Shown here piece by piece: positions 25,452 through 33,842 of a stretch of 64,000 nt of DNA. Source of the stretch: C-114 sp963745405 (GTDB lineage: Bacteria > Chloroflexota > Limnocylindria > Limnocylindrales > CSP1-4). The notes under the pieces were generated by a model that saw only the letters and a program-made list of their open reading frames with translations, did no database searches and was not told the origin of the DNA. A program made the translations under genes and the position numbers. Position 1 is the first letter of the stretch; the number at the start of each line of letters is the position of its first letter. The stretch lies in assembly GCA_963745405.1 (NCBI GenBank), contig CAVUWY010000002.1, positions 124,001 through 188,000 on the forward strand, read 5' to 3'.

Positions 25452-26731
25452 CGGATGAATCCCTCGTAGTTCCGCATCATGAGCTGGGCCTCGATCTGCT
25501 TCAGCGTCTCGACCACCACGCTCACCACGATGAGGAGGCCGGTGCCCCCGAGGCCGAGCCCGCCGAGGCTCGGGATGAGGGCGGCGACGACCTGCGGAGC
25601 GACGGCGACCGTGCCGAGGAACAGAGCACCGGCGATCGTGATCCGGAAGACGACCTTGGCCAGGTAATCCTGGGTCGGCCGGCCCGGCCGGATGCCGGGG
25701 ATGAACCCGCCGTTCTTGCGCAGGTTCTCCGCCGTCTCATCGGGTTTGAACGTGAAGGCCGTGTAGAAGTATGTGAATCCCACGGTCAGGACGAAGTACA
25801 GGATGAGGTACGGCGCGCTCTGCGGGTTGAGGAACGTGACGATCCCCTTCGAGAGATCCGACACGATACCCACGGTGCTGGTCGAGAAGTACGAGGCGAG
25901 CTGCTGGGGGAACAGCAGGATGCTGATGGCGAAGATGATCGGGATGACGCCGGCCTGGTTGACCCGCAGGGGCAGGAAGGTCGACCCGCCCTGGTACATC
26001 CGCCGGCCGCGGACGCGGCTGGCGTACTGGATGGGGATCCGTCGCTGGCCTTCCTGGATGTAGATGATGGCGAAGACGGCGACGATGCCGATGAGGGCGA
26101 AGACGACGATCGCGGCGAGGTCCGGGCTCTCGATGAACCGGCCGATGGCCGCCGGGATCCGGCCGACGATGCCGGCGAAGATGATGAAGCTGATGCCGTT
26201 ACCGATGCCCTTCTCGGTGATGAGCTCGCCGAGGAACATCAGGAGGATCGAGCCGGCCGTCAGCGAGACGATCTGGGTGATCGTCTCCCACGACGACAGG
26301 CTCAGCGGCGTCAGGAGCACGTTGCCCTGGGCGTTGAGCAGGGCCAGGAACCCGTAGGACTGGAGGAGTGCCATCGGCACGGCCAGGTAGCGGGTGTACT
26401 GGTTGATCTTGTTGCGCCCGTACTCGCCCTCGCGGCTGAGCGCCTGGAGCGAGGGGATGACGCCGGTCATCAGCTGCATGATGATCGAGGCGTTGATGTA
26501 CGGGTTCATGCCGAGCCCGACGATGGAGAACGTCGACAGGCCGCCGCCGCTGAAGAGGTCGAGCAGACCGAACAGCGGACTGCCGTTGAAGAACGCGGTC
26601 AGGGCGACCGGGTTGACCCCCGGGACCGGGACGTGGGCGAGTCCCCGGAAGATGATGAGGATGCCGGCGACATAGAAGAGCCGGCGGCGGATGTCCGGGG
26701 CGCGGAACGCGTTGAGCAGGGACTCGAACAC
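25448..26731 (-). CDS. secY: Protein translocase subunit SecY
   Basis: The channel of the Sec translocon, 427 residues with about ten membrane helices from residue ~15 (LFYVAGILIIFRGLAHVPVP) to ~400. The plug region GGGLSTFSIVGLGMNPYINA and the cytosolic loop with QYASRVRGRRMYQGG are typical. The GTG at 26731 is 1 nt after the rplO stop. The upstream open frame is an rplO shadow. Partner secE is at 53043. Confidence 0.98.
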   Translation of the reverse strand: MFESLLNAFRAPDIRRRLFYVAGILIIFRGLAHVPVPGVNPVALTAFFNGSPLFGLLDLFSGGGLSTFSIVGLGMNPYINASIIMQLMTGVIPSLQALSREGEYGRNKINQYTRYLAVPMALLQSYGFLALLNAQGNVLLTPLSLSSWETITQIVSLTAGSILLMFLGELITEKGIGNGISFIIFAGIVGRIPAAIGRFIESPDLAAIVVFALIGIVAVFAIIYIQEGQRRIPIQYASRVRGRRMYQGGSTFLPLRVNQAGVIPIIFAISILLFPQQLASYFSTSTVGIVSDLSKGIVTFLNPQSAPYLILYFVLTVGFTYFYTAFTFKPDETAENLRKNGGFIPGIRPGRPTQDYLAKVVFRITIAGALFLGTVAVAPQVVAALIPSLGGLGLGGTGLLIVVSVVVETLKQIEAQLMMRNYEGFIR

Positions 26732-26732
26732 G

Positions 26733-27671
26733 TCAGGCGTCTTCGCCGGTTGGCGCCTCGGTCGACTCAGCAGTCTCTGCGGTCGTCTCGGTCGCGGCCG
26801 ACGCGTCGGCATCGGTCGAGGCGGCTGCCTTCGAGCGCGTCGGCCGGCCCTTGCCGCTCTGGACCGCCTCGGCGGCAGGCGTGGCGTCCGCCGGCTCTTC
26901 GGCGGTCTCGGCCTCCCGCTCGGCGACGGCTCGCGTCTTCCCGGACGGGGCCCTGTCGGCCTTGGCCTTCGCGGTCGGAGCCTCGGTCGCCGAGGCCTCC
27001 ATCGTCGGGGCTTCCGCGTCGGCGGACTCGGCGGTGTCGGCGGTCTTCGACTCGGCGGTCGGGGCGTCCGCGGTCTTGGCGGCCGAAGCCTTCGCCGCGC
27101 CCTTCGCCGGCCGGGTCGCATCGTCGCCGGATCGCTCGATCCCAAGGGCGGCGAGCGGCGACGTCGGGACCTCGAGGACCTGGACCGATCCACCGGCCGC
27201 CTCGATCTTGGCGACCGCGGTCCGGCTGAAGGCGTCGGCGACGACGAAGAGCGCCGCGTCGATCTCGCCGTGGCCGAGGACCTTGAGCGGCTTGTCGAGG
27301 GTGCGGACGGCACCGACGGCCCGCAGGATCTCCTGGTTCACCGTGATCGGACCGGCCGAAGCGGACTTCTTCGAGCCCGGCAGCTCGCCCGCCTCGAGGG
27401 CGCCGAGCTCGACCAGAGCGGCGATGCGGCCGAGATTGACGATCTCGTACTCGGTCTTGAACGGATTGCGGAAGCCGCGGAGCTTGGGGATCCGCATGTG
27501 GAGGGGGGTCTGGCCGCCCTCGAACCAGGGTGGGATGGAGCCGCCGGCGCGGGCCTTCTGGCCCTTCGTTCCGCGGCCGGCGGTCTTGCCGCCGCCGGCG
27601 GCGATGCCGCGGCCGACCCGGGTCCGTTTCTTGCGCGAGCCTGGGGCCGGGCTCAGGTCGTGGAGCTTCAT
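26733..27671 (-). CDS. rplO: 50S ribosomal protein L15 with a ~140-residue disordered C-terminal extension
   Basis: The first ~170 residues are canonical L15 (LHDLSPAPGSRKKRTRVGRG, GRGTKGQKARAGG, GFRNPFKTEYEIVNLGRI). The remaining ~140 residues are a low-complexity Ala/Thr/Glu/Lys tail with repeats such as TAESKTADTAESADAEAPTM. The family is normally ~145-150 residues, so total length is about twice the norm. The tail is in frame with no indel sign and ends by a stop 1 nt before secY, so it appears genuine. The ATG overlaps rpmD as ATGA. Confidence 0.96.
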   Translation of the reverse strand: MKLHDLSPAPGSRKKRTRVGRGIAAGGGKTAGRGTKGQKARAGGSIPPWFEGGQTPLHMRIPKLRGFRNPFKTEYEIVNLGRIAALVELGALEAGELPGSKKSASAGPITVNQEILRAVGAVRTLDKPLKVLGHGEIDAALFVVADAFSRTAVAKIEAAGGSVQVLEVPTSPLAALGIERSGDDATRPAKGAAKASAAKTADAPTAESKTADTAESADAEAPTMEASATEAPTAKAKADRAPSGKTRAVAEREAETAEEPADATPAAEAVQSGKGRPTRSKAAASTDADASAATETTAETAESTEAPTGEDA

Positions 27672-27940
27672 TCCTTCTCCTCGGACATCGCCGGGGCGGG
27701 GGCCTCCGAGGACGTGGAACGGTGTGCCGGCGCCGCCGGCGTCTCGCTCCCGCCGGCGGGGATCTCCTCCACCGCGACCATGAAGCGGACCTGGCGGACC
27801 ATGCCCCGGGTGGCCGGGTTGTCGGGGATCTCGACGGTGTCCCCGATCCGGTGCAGCCCGAGGGCGCGGATCGTCGCCCGGTTGCGGGCGATCTGGCTGA
27901 TCGTGCTCTTCGTCTGGGTGACGCGGAGTCTAGTGGGCAC
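27668..27940 (-). CDS. rpmD: 50S ribosomal protein L30 with C-terminal extension
   Basis: Residues 1-60 are L30 (LRVTQTKSTISQIARNRATI, LGLHRIGDTVEIPDNPATRG). About 30 Ala/Pro/Ser/Glu-rich residues follow, ending AMSEEKE, so the 90-residue length exceeds the usual ~60. The GTG at 27940 overlaps rpsE by 11 nt. The stop overlaps rplO. Confidence 0.95.
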   Translation of the reverse strand: MPTRLRVTQTKSTISQIARNRATIRALGLHRIGDTVEIPDNPATRGMVRQVRFMVAVEEIPAGGSETPAAPAHRSTSSEAPAPAMSEEKE

Positions 27941-28466
27941 CGCTCGCCTCCTCGACGACCGTCTGGCCGGGGATGAAGCTGCGCAGCTTGACCCCGCGAC
28001 GGGCGCTCAACTCCTCGGCGGAATGGAGACTGCGGAGGGCCTCGATCGTCGCCCGGGTGACGTTCACCGGGTTGGTCGAGCCGTGGGTCTTGGCGAGGAT
28101 GTCGCGGATGCCGGCCGCCTCGACGACGGCGCGGACCGAGCCCCCGGCGATGACGCCGGTTCCCTGCGAGGCGGGCTTGAGGAGGACCCGGCTGGCCGAG
28201 AACTCCGTGCGGACCTCGTGGGGGATCGTCGTCCCGACCATCGGGATGAGGATGAGGTTCTTCTTCGCGTCCTCGACGCCCTTGCGGATGGCCTCCGGCA
28301 CCTCGCCGGCCTTGCCGAGTCCAGCCCCGACGTGGCCCGCCCCATCACCGACGACGACGATGGCGCTGAAGCTGAAGCGCCGGCCGCCCTTGACGACCTT
28401 CGCGACACGGTTGATCTGGACGACGCGCTCTTCGAGCGTCAGCTTGTTGGGATCGATCCTCGGCAC
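27930..28466 (-). CDS. rpsE: 30S ribosomal protein S5
   Basis: A protein of 178 residues. EERVVQINRVAKVVKGGRRF is the N-terminal RNA-binding motif, followed by VVVGDGAGHVGAGLGKAGEV, ASQGTGVIAGGSVRAVVEAA and KTHGSTNPVNVTRATIEALR. It maintains decoding fidelity with S4. It lies between rplR (21 nt) and rpmD. Confidence 0.98.
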   Translation of the reverse strand: MPRIDPNKLTLEERVVQINRVAKVVKGGRRFSFSAIVVVGDGAGHVGAGLGKAGEVPEAIRKGVEDAKKNLILIPMVGTTIPHEVRTEFSASRVLLKPASQGTGVIAGGSVRAVVEAAGIRDILAKTHGSTNPVNVTRATIEALRSLHSAEELSARRGVKLRSFIPGQTVVEEASGAH

Positions 28467-28487
28467 CTTGGTCAGCTCCTTCGCGGA

Positions 28488-28850
28488 TCAGAACTCGAGG
28501 CCGGCTTCGCGAGCGGCCTCGGCGAGCGACTTGACCCGCCCGTGGTAGCGGAACCCGGCCCGGTCGAAGACGACCTGCTCGACACCGGCGGACCGTGCCC
28601 GCTCGGCGACGAGACGGCCGACGACCTTCGCCTCCTCGGTCTTGGTCTGCTTGGAGCCGCGGAGCTCCTTCTCGACCGTCGAGGCGGCGGCGATCGTCCG
28701 GCCGGACGAATCGTCGATGACCTGCGCGTAGATGTGGTTGAGGCTGCGGAAGACCGCGAGACGTGGCCGCTCCCCGGAGCCCGCCAGGCTGAGGCGGATC
28801 CGGTCGTGGCGCTTCTGTCGTGCGGCGCCGCGGCTGGCGACCTGCGTCAT
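28488..28850 (-). CDS. rplR: 50S ribosomal protein L18
   Basis: A protein of 120 residues. RHDRIRLSLAGSGERPRLAV, NHIYAQVIDDSSGRTIAAAS and FDRAGFRYHGRVKSLAEAAR are canonical; it binds 5S rRNA with L5. The spacer to rplF is 25 nt. Confidence 0.98.
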   Translation of the reverse strand: MTQVASRGAARQKRHDRIRLSLAGSGERPRLAVFRSLNHIYAQVIDDSSGRTIAAASTVEKELRGSKQTKTEEAKVVGRLVAERARSAGVEQVVFDRAGFRYHGRVKSLAEAAREAGLEF

Positions 28851-28875
28851 CGTGCTCGTTCCTTCGTCATCGGGA

Positions 28876-29427
28876 CTACTTCTTGCCGCCGATCTTGCCG
28901 GCCTTGCCGGCCTTGCGGCGAACGACCTCGCCGGCGTAGCGGACGCCCTTGCCCTTGTACGGCTCCGGCTTGCGGGTGGCCCGGACCCGGGCGGCGACCT
29001 GGCCGACGAGCTCCTTGTCGATGCCGACGACGGCGAGCCGGGTCGGGTTCTCGACCTCGAAGCTGATGCCGGCCGGTGGGTCGATCTCGATGGGGTGGCT
29101 GTAGCCGAGGTTGAGCTGGAGCTTCTCGCCGACCTTCTGGGCGCGGTAGCCGACGCCGGTGATCTCGATGCCCTTGCGGTAGCCGGTCGAGACGCCGGTG
29201 ACCATGTTGGCCACGAGGGTCCGGGTCAGCCCGTGCAGCTGGCGATGCATCTTCTGCTCGGTCGGGCGGCGGACGACGAGCGTGCCGTCCTCCTGGCTGA
29301 CGGTCATGTCGGGATGGAGGTCGCGGTGGAGCGACCCCTTGGGTCCCTGGACGGTGATCGAGCGGCCGTCGATGGCGACGCTGACGTCGGCGGGGACGGC
29401 GATGGGAAGGCGACCGATACGCGACAT
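28876..29427 (-). CDS. rplF: 50S ribosomal protein L6
   Basis: A protein of 183 residues with two repeated RNA-binding domains. MSRIGRLPIAVPADVSVAID begins it, NMVTGVSTGYRKGIEITGVG and the C-terminal motif PEPYKGKGVRYAGEVVRRKA are diagnostic. It ends in a Gly/Lys-rich tail (KAGKIGGKK). Confidence 0.98.
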   Translation of the reverse strand: MSRIGRLPIAVPADVSVAIDGRSITVQGPKGSLHRDLHPDMTVSQEDGTLVVRRPTEQKMHRQLHGLTRTLVANMVTGVSTGYRKGIEITGVGYRAQKVGEKLQLNLGYSHPIEIDPPAGISFEVENPTRLAVVGIDKELVGQVAARVRATRKPEPYKGKGVRYAGEVVRRKAGKAGKIGGKK

Positions 29428-29436
29428 GACTTCTCG

Positions 29437-29835
29437 CTACCAGACGTAGGCGAGGACTTCGCCGCCGAGCTCGGCCTTGCGGGCCTGCGCGCCGGTCATG
29501 ATCCCCTGGCTGGTGCTGACGATGACGATGCCGAGGCCGCCGAGGACCCGCGGGATATCGGTCTTGCGGGCGTACACCCGCAGGCCCGGCTTGCTGATCC
29601 GCTTGAGTCCGGAGACCACCGGCGCCTTGCCATCCACGTACTTGAGGGTCAGGTGGAGGGTCAGGGTCGGTCCGACCTGCTCCTCGCGGACGTCGGCGAT
29701 GAAGCCCTCGTCCTTGAGGATGCGGGCGATCTCGCGCTTCGTCCGGGAAGCCGGCACGACGACTTCGGCGTGGCGGGCCCGCGACGCGTTGCGCACTCGG
29801 GTCAGCATGTCCGCGATCGGATCGGAGATGTTCAT
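29437..29835 (-). CDS. rpsH: 30S ribosomal protein S8
   Basis: A protein of 132 residues. SDPIADMLTRVRNASRARHA, GLKRISKPGLRVYARKTDIP and GLGIVIVSTSQGIMTGAQAR are typical. S8 represses the spc operon in E. coli by binding near rplX-rplE; I cannot identify that site here. Confidence 0.98.
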   Translation of the reverse strand: MNISDPIADMLTRVRNASRARHAEVVVPASRTKREIARILKDEGFIADVREEQVGPTLTLHLTLKYVDGKAPVVSGLKRISKPGLRVYARKTDIPRVLGGLGIVIVSTSQGIMTGAQARKAELGGEVLAYVW

Positions 29836-29842
29836 CGTGGTC

Positions 29843-30028
29843 CTACCAGCTCGACTTGGTCACGCCGGGGAGCTCGCCGAGGAGGGCTCGTTCCCGGAAG
29901 CAGATGCGGCACAGGGCGAACCGCCGCATGTACGCCCGCGGCCGGCCGCAGACGGTGCAGCGGTGATACGCCTGGACGGGATGCTTGGGTGTGCGCTTCG
30001 CCTTGGCGATGAGCGATTTCTTTGCCAT
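29843..30028 (-). CDS. rpsZ: 30S ribosomal protein S14, type Z (zinc)
   Basis: The short 61-residue form. Four Cys are arranged as CTVCGRPRAY and CRICFRERAL, forming a zinc ribbon, and the end LPGVTKSSW is invariant. It lies 17 nt after rplE and 7 nt before rpsH. Confidence 0.98.
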   Translation of the reverse strand: MAKKSLIAKAKRTPKHPVQAYHRCTVCGRPRAYMRRFALCRICFRERALLGELPGVTKSSW

Positions 30029-30045
30029 CGGTCTCCTCCCCGCGC

Positions 30046-30588
30046 CTAGCCGGCGAAGGGCATGCCGAGGAGCTCGAGCAGACGCTTCGATTCCTCGTCG
30101 GTCTTCGCCGTCGTCACGATGCTGACTTCCAGCCCGCGGAGACGGTCCACCTTGTCGTAGTCGATCTCGGGAAAGGCGAGCTGTTCACGGAACCCGAGCG
30201 AGTAGTTGCCGCGGCCGTCGAACGACCGGGACGGGATGCCCCGGAAGTCGCGGATGCGGGGCAGGGCGAGGGAGGTGAGTCGGTCGAGGAAGTCCCACAT
30301 CCGCTCGCCGCGGAGGGTGACCTTGGCTCCGACCGGGTTGCCGGCCCGCAGGCGGAACTGGGCGATCGAGCGGGTCGCCTTGGTGATGATCGGCTTCTGG
30401 CCGGTGATCGCGCTCAGGTCGCCGGTCGCGGCGTCGATCGCCTTGGCGTTCGTGAGCGCTTCGCCGAGCCCGATGTTGACGACGATCTTCGTCAGCCGCG
30501 GCACCTGCATCGGGTTGGTGTATTCGAACTGCTTGGTGAGTGCCGGCGCGATCTCGGTCCGGTAGCGCTCCTGGAGACGGTGGGTCAC
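30046..30588 (-). CDS. rplE: 50S ribosomal protein L5
   Basis: A protein of 180 residues that binds 5S rRNA and contacts P-site tRNA. LTKIVVNIGLGEALTNAKAI, GQKPIITKATRSIAQFRLRA and FPEIDYDKVDRLRGLEVSIV are present. The start overlaps the rplX stop by 4 nt. Confidence 0.98.
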   Translation of the reverse strand: MTHRLQERYRTEIAPALTKQFEYTNPMQVPRLTKIVVNIGLGEALTNAKAIDAATGDLSAITGQKPIITKATRSIAQFRLRAGNPVGAKVTLRGERMWDFLDRLTSLALPRIRDFRGIPSRSFDGRGNYSLGFREQLAFPEIDYDKVDRLRGLEVSIVTTAKTDEESKRLLELLGMPFAG

Positions 30589-31025
30589 GACTTCGCCTCC
30601 AGCGGCTGGCCGCAGTGGCGGCAGACCCGGACGCGCTTGCCGGAGTCGAGGACCGCGTGGGCGACGCGGGTCGGCCGGTCGCAGTGGGTGCAGACGATCA
30701 TCACCTTGCTCACCGGGATGGGCTGGGCGATGTCGAGGATGCCGCCCTGCTGGATCTTCGGCATCCGGTCCGTCGAGCTCTGGCTCTGGCGCGGCTTCGT
30801 GTGGCGCTTGGCGATGTTGATACCGCCGACGACCACCGTCGCCCGGCTCAGCGCCGACACCGACCGGCGGTCGATGCGGGTGCCGATGAGCTTGCCCCGG
30901 GCGTCGGCATAGACGCGCTCGACGGTGCCGCGCTTGCCGGCATCGCGACCGGTCAGGACGATGACGGTGTCTCCCGTCCTGATCTCGGGGACCTTGGTTG
31001 CACGCTGGCCGACGACGCCGCGCAT
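30585..31025 (-). CDS. rplX: 50S ribosomal protein L24 (zinc-ribbon form, longer than usual)
   Basis: The N-terminal KOW motif is in RTGDTVIVLTGRDAGKRGTV and NIAKRHTKP follows. The C-terminus forms a zinc ribbon, CTHCDRP and CRHCGQP. With 146 residues it exceeds the usual ~100-110 because of an insert after the KOW motif (ADARGKLIGTRIDRRSVSAL) and another before QQGGILDIAQPI. The ATG at 31025 shares one nt with the rplN stop; a GTG one codon upstream is equally possible. Confidence 0.96.
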   Translation of the reverse strand: MRGVVGQRATKVPEIRTGDTVIVLTGRDAGKRGTVERVYADARGKLIGTRIDRRSVSALSRATVVVGGINIAKRHTKPRQSQSSTDRMPKIQQGGILDIAQPIPVSKVMIVCTHCDRPTRVAHAVLDSGKRVRVCRHCGQPLEAKS

Positions 31026-31393
31026 CACAGCACCTCCGGGGCCAGCGACACGATCTTCATGTAGTTCCGATCGCGAAGCTCACGGGCGACCGGTCCGAAG
31101 ATCCGGGTGCCGCGCGGGTTGCCCTGGTTGTTGATGAGGACGGCCGCGTTCTCGTCGAAGCGGATGTAGCTGCCGTCGGGCCGGCCGTATTCCTTGGACG
31201 TCCGGACGACGACCGCCCGGACCACGTCGCCCTTCTTCACGGCGGCGTTGGGGATGGCCTGCTTGACGCTGGCGACGATCACGTCACCGACCCCGGCCGT
31301 CGTCTTCTGCGAGCGGCCCAGGACCCGGATGCACTGGATCGTGCGGGCGCCGGTGTTGTCGGCGACCTTGACCCGCGACTGGGACTGGATCAT
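31025..31393 (-). CDS. rplN: 50S ribosomal protein L14
   Basis: A protein of 122 residues. MIQSQSRVKVADNTGARTIQ, KKGDVVRAVVVRTSKEYGRP and NPRGTRIFGPVARELR are typical. It sits at the subunit interface. The start overlaps the rpsQ stop as ATGA. Confidence 0.98.
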   Translation of the reverse strand: MIQSQSRVKVADNTGARTIQCIRVLGRSQKTTAGVGDVIVASVKQAIPNAAVKKGDVVRAVVVRTSKEYGRPDGSYIRFDENAAVLINNQGNPRGTRIFGPVARELRDRNYMKIVSLAPEVL

Positions 31394-31875
31394 GCCGCAC
31401 CCCCGTCGCCGGCCGGAGCGGCAGCCTCGTCGGTCCCGGGCGTGTCGGCGGCAGCGGCGGGCGCGTCGTCCGTGGCCGCATCGTGGGAGGCCTCGGCGGC
31501 CCGGTCGCGGCCGGGATGGGCGGCGCCGTGGATCGCCTCGGTCGTGGCGGCCTCCTCGATGAGGATCTCGCCGCCGCCGTGCTCCCCGGCCCGGGCGACG
31601 ACCTCGAGCAGCCGCCAGCGCTTGGTGGCGGACAGCGGCCGGCTCTCCTCGATGAGGACGGTGTCGCCGACGTGGGCCTCGTTGGCCTCGTCGTGGGCCT
31701 TGAACTTGGTGGTCAAGCGGATGACCCGCTTGTACAGCCGGTGGCGCGCCAGGCGCTCGACGGACACGACGATCGTCTTGTCCATCTTGTCGCTGACGAC
31801 GCGGCCGACCTTCGTCTTCCGCCTGCCTTGCACGGTGCTGGGTGCTCCTGTCATCGCCTCGTCCCTCGTCGTCAT
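31390..31875 (-). CDS. rpsQ: 30S ribosomal protein S17 with a ~60-residue Ala/Asp-rich tail
   Basis: The core (GRRKTKVGRVVSDKMDKTIV to RPLSATKRWRLLEVVARA) spans residues ~17-95. It is followed by a low-complexity acidic tail (DAATDDAPAAAADTPGTDEA). The normal length is ~85-90 against 161 here. The ATG at 31875 overlaps the rpmC stop as ATGA; an internal ATG seven codons later is the alternative. Confidence 0.96.
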   Translation of the reverse strand: MTTRDEAMTGAPSTVQGRRKTKVGRVVSDKMDKTIVVSVERLARHRLYKRVIRLTTKFKAHDEANEAHVGDTVLIEESRPLSATKRWRLLEVVARAGEHGGGEILIEEAATTEAIHGAAHPGRDRAAEASHDAATDDAPAAAADTPGTDEAAAPAGDGGAA

Positions 31876-32078
31876 GCGGTGCGGGCGCGTTCGGTGCGCC
31901 GCTCCAGCTGGACGGTCAGGATCCGGGCGATCGTCCGTCGCGTCTGGGAGATGGTGCTGTAGTCCGCAAGCTGGCGGGTCGACAGCGCGAAGCGCGCCTG
32001 CCAGAGGTCCTGCTTGGCCTCGCGGAGGGCGGTCTCGAGCTCGGCGTCGGACAGGCCACGGACCTTATCGATGTCCAT
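31872..32078 (-). CDS. rpmC: 50S ribosomal protein L29
   Basis: A two-helix protein of 68 residues. DKVRGLSDAELETALREAKQ and LWQARFALSTRQL then RTIARILTVQLERR match L29. The ATG at 32078 overlaps the rplP stop by 14 nt. L29 lines the polypeptide exit and helps dock SRP and trigger factor. Confidence 0.97.
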   Translation of the reverse strand: MDIDKVRGLSDAELETALREAKQDLWQARFALSTRQLADYSTISQTRRTIARILTVQLERRTERARTA

Positions 32079-32502
32079 CGCTCGCCTCCTGGACGCCTTC
32101 CCGGACGACGACGCGGGTCGCGACCGGGAGCTTGTGGCTGGCGAGGCGCATCGCCTCGACCGCCTCCTCCTTGCCGACACCGGCCATCTCGAAGAGGATC
32201 CGGCCCGGCTTGACGACCGCGACCCAGTGGTCCGGCGCGCCCTTGCCCGAGCCCATCCGGGTCTCGGCCGGCTTCTTCGTGGCCGGCTTGTCGGGGAAGA
32301 TCCGGATCCAGATCTTGCCGCCGCGCTTGACCGACCGGGTCATCGCCCGGCGGGCGGCCTCGATCTGGCGGCTCGTGATCCAGGCGGGTTCCTGGGTGGC
32401 GAGGCCGAAGTCGCCGAAGGCCACCGTATGGCCGCCCTTGGCCTGGCCGGACATCCGGCCGCGCATGACCTTGCGGTGCTTGACCCGACGGGGCATGAGC
32501 AT
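32065..32502 (-). CDS. rplP: 50S ribosomal protein L16
   Basis: A protein of 145 residues near the peptidyl-transferase centre. MPRRVKHRKVMRGRMSGQAK, GKIWIRIFPDKPATKKPAET and MGSGKGAPDHWVAVVKPGRI are canonical. The ATG at 32502 is followed two codons later by another ATG that could also serve. The upstream open frame is an rpsC shadow. Confidence 0.98.
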   Translation of the reverse strand: MLMPRRVKHRKVMRGRMSGQAKGGHTVAFGDFGLATQEPAWITSRQIEAARRAMTRSVKRGGKIWIRIFPDKPATKKPAETRMGSGKGAPDHWVAVVKPGRILFEMAGVGKEEAVEAMRLASHKLPVATRVVVREGVQEASDGHR

Positions 32503-32504
32503 GG

Positions 32505-33191
32505 TCAGACCCCCTGGGCGGCCACGGCCGCCGCCTGCGCTGCGGTCAGCTCGCGCGGGCCGCGCTCGGGCTGGACATCGCCCCGGTAGATCCAGACCTT
32601 GACGCCGATGCGCCCGTAGGTCGTGTGGGCGTGGATCTGGCCATAGCTGATGTCGGCCCGGAGGGTGCCGAGCGGGATGCGGCCTTCCTTGTCCCACTCG
32701 CGGCGGCCCATCTCGGAGCCGCCGAGGCGTCCGGCCACGGCGATCTTCACGCCCTTGGCGCCGGCCTTCATCGTCCGCTGGATGGCCTGCTTCATGGCCT
32801 TCTTGAAGGCGATGCGGCGGCTCAGCTGCTGGGCGATGTTCATGGCGACGAGGTAGGCGTCGAGCTCGGGCTGGCGGATCTCCTTGATCTCGAGCTTGAC
32901 CTTCCGCTTGGTCAGGGCGCTGATCTGGTTGCGGAGGATCTCGACGTTGGCGCCGCCCTTGCCGATGACGATGCCGGGCTTGGCCGTGTGGATCGTCACG
33001 GTCACGTGGTTGATGCCGCGCTCGATCTCGACCTGGCTGACGCTCGCGTTGGCGAGCCGCTTGCCGACGAGGGTGCGGACGGCGATGTCCTCCTGGAGGA
33101 GGGTGGCGTATTCCTTGTCCGCGTACCACTTGGCGGTCCAGGTGCGCGAGACACCGAGCCGGAAGCCGTACGGGTGGACCTTGTGTCCCAT
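32505..33191 (-). CDS. rpsC: 30S ribosomal protein S3
   Basis: A protein of 228 residues. MGHKVHPYGFRLGVSRTWTA, the KH-domain GIVIGKGGANVEILRNQI and the C-terminal GRLGGSEMGRREWDKEGR and PLGTLRADISYG segments are typical. It forms part of the mRNA entry helicase with S4 and S5. Confidence 0.98.
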   Translation of the reverse strand: MGHKVHPYGFRLGVSRTWTAKWYADKEYATLLQEDIAVRTLVGKRLANASVSQVEIERGINHVTVTIHTAKPGIVIGKGGANVEILRNQISALTKRKVKLEIKEIRQPELDAYLVAMNIAQQLSRRIAFKKAMKQAIQRTMKAGAKGVKIAVAGRLGGSEMGRREWDKEGRIPLGTLRADISYGQIHAHTTYGRIGVKVWIYRGDVQPERGPRELTAAQAAAVAAQGV

Positions 33192-33195
33192 TCGG

Positions 33196-33534
33196 TCAGG
33201 CCTCCCGGTCCGCGACGACGATGGTGATGTGGGTCATGGGCTTGTGGATCGGAAACGCCCGACCCTGGGCTCGCGGGCGGAACCGCTTGATCGTCGGGCC
33301 CTCGTCGGCGCGCGCCTCGACGATGAAGAGGTCCTCCGCGGACAGGTTGTGGTTGTTCTCGGCGTTGGCCGTCGCACTCTTGAGGACCGCCGCGACGTCG
33401 CGGGCGGCGTGCTGGGGCATGAAGCGCAGGTAGGCGGCGGCCTCCTCGACCGGCTTGCCGGTGATGGCGACCGTGACGAGGCGAGCCTTGCGGGTCGACC
33501 CGCGGAGGTACTTGGCGGTGGCGGATACGCGCAT
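33196..33534 (-). CDS. rplV: 50S ribosomal protein L22
   Basis: A protein of 112 residues. YLRGSTRKARLVTVAITGKP and the extended exit-tunnel loop ending in GPTIKRFRPRAQGRAFPIHK are present. The conserved loop length shows no macrolide-type deletion by eye. Confidence 0.98.
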   Translation of the reverse strand: MRVSATAKYLRGSTRKARLVTVAITGKPVEEAAAYLRFMPQHAARDVAAVLKSATANAENNHNLSAEDLFIVEARADEGPTIKRFRPRAQGRAFPIHKPMTHITIVVADREA

Positions 33535-33542
33535 CTATCGGC

Positions 33543-33827
33543 CTACTTCAGCGCCGTCGAGCGCTCGGTGTGCTTGCCGTGCCCGCGGTAGTTGCGGGTC
33601 GGCGAGAACTCGCCGAGGCGGTGGCCGACCATGTTCTCGGACACGTAGACCGGGATGTGCTTCTTACCGTTGTACACCGCGATCGTGTGGCCGATGAAGT
33701 CGGGGAAGATGACCGAGGCGCGCGACCAGGTCTTGATGACCTTCTTCTCGCTCCGCTTGTTCATCTCCTCGACGCGCCCCTTGAGGCGCTCCTCGACGAA
33801 CCAGCCCTTCTTGACGGATCGTGACAT
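33543..33827 (-). CDS. rpsS: 30S ribosomal protein S19
   Basis: A protein of 94 residues. MSRSVKKGWFVEERLKGRVE, TWSRASVIFPDFIGHTIAVY and HRLGEFSPTRNYRGHGK are canonical; it pairs with S13 in the 30S head. Confidence 0.98.
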   Translation of the reverse strand: MSRSVKKGWFVEERLKGRVEEMNKRSEKKVIKTWSRASVIFPDFIGHTIAVYNGKKHIPVYVSENMVGHRLGEFSPTRNYRGHGKHTERSTALK

Positions 33828-33842
33828 CGCTCGTCCTCGCCC

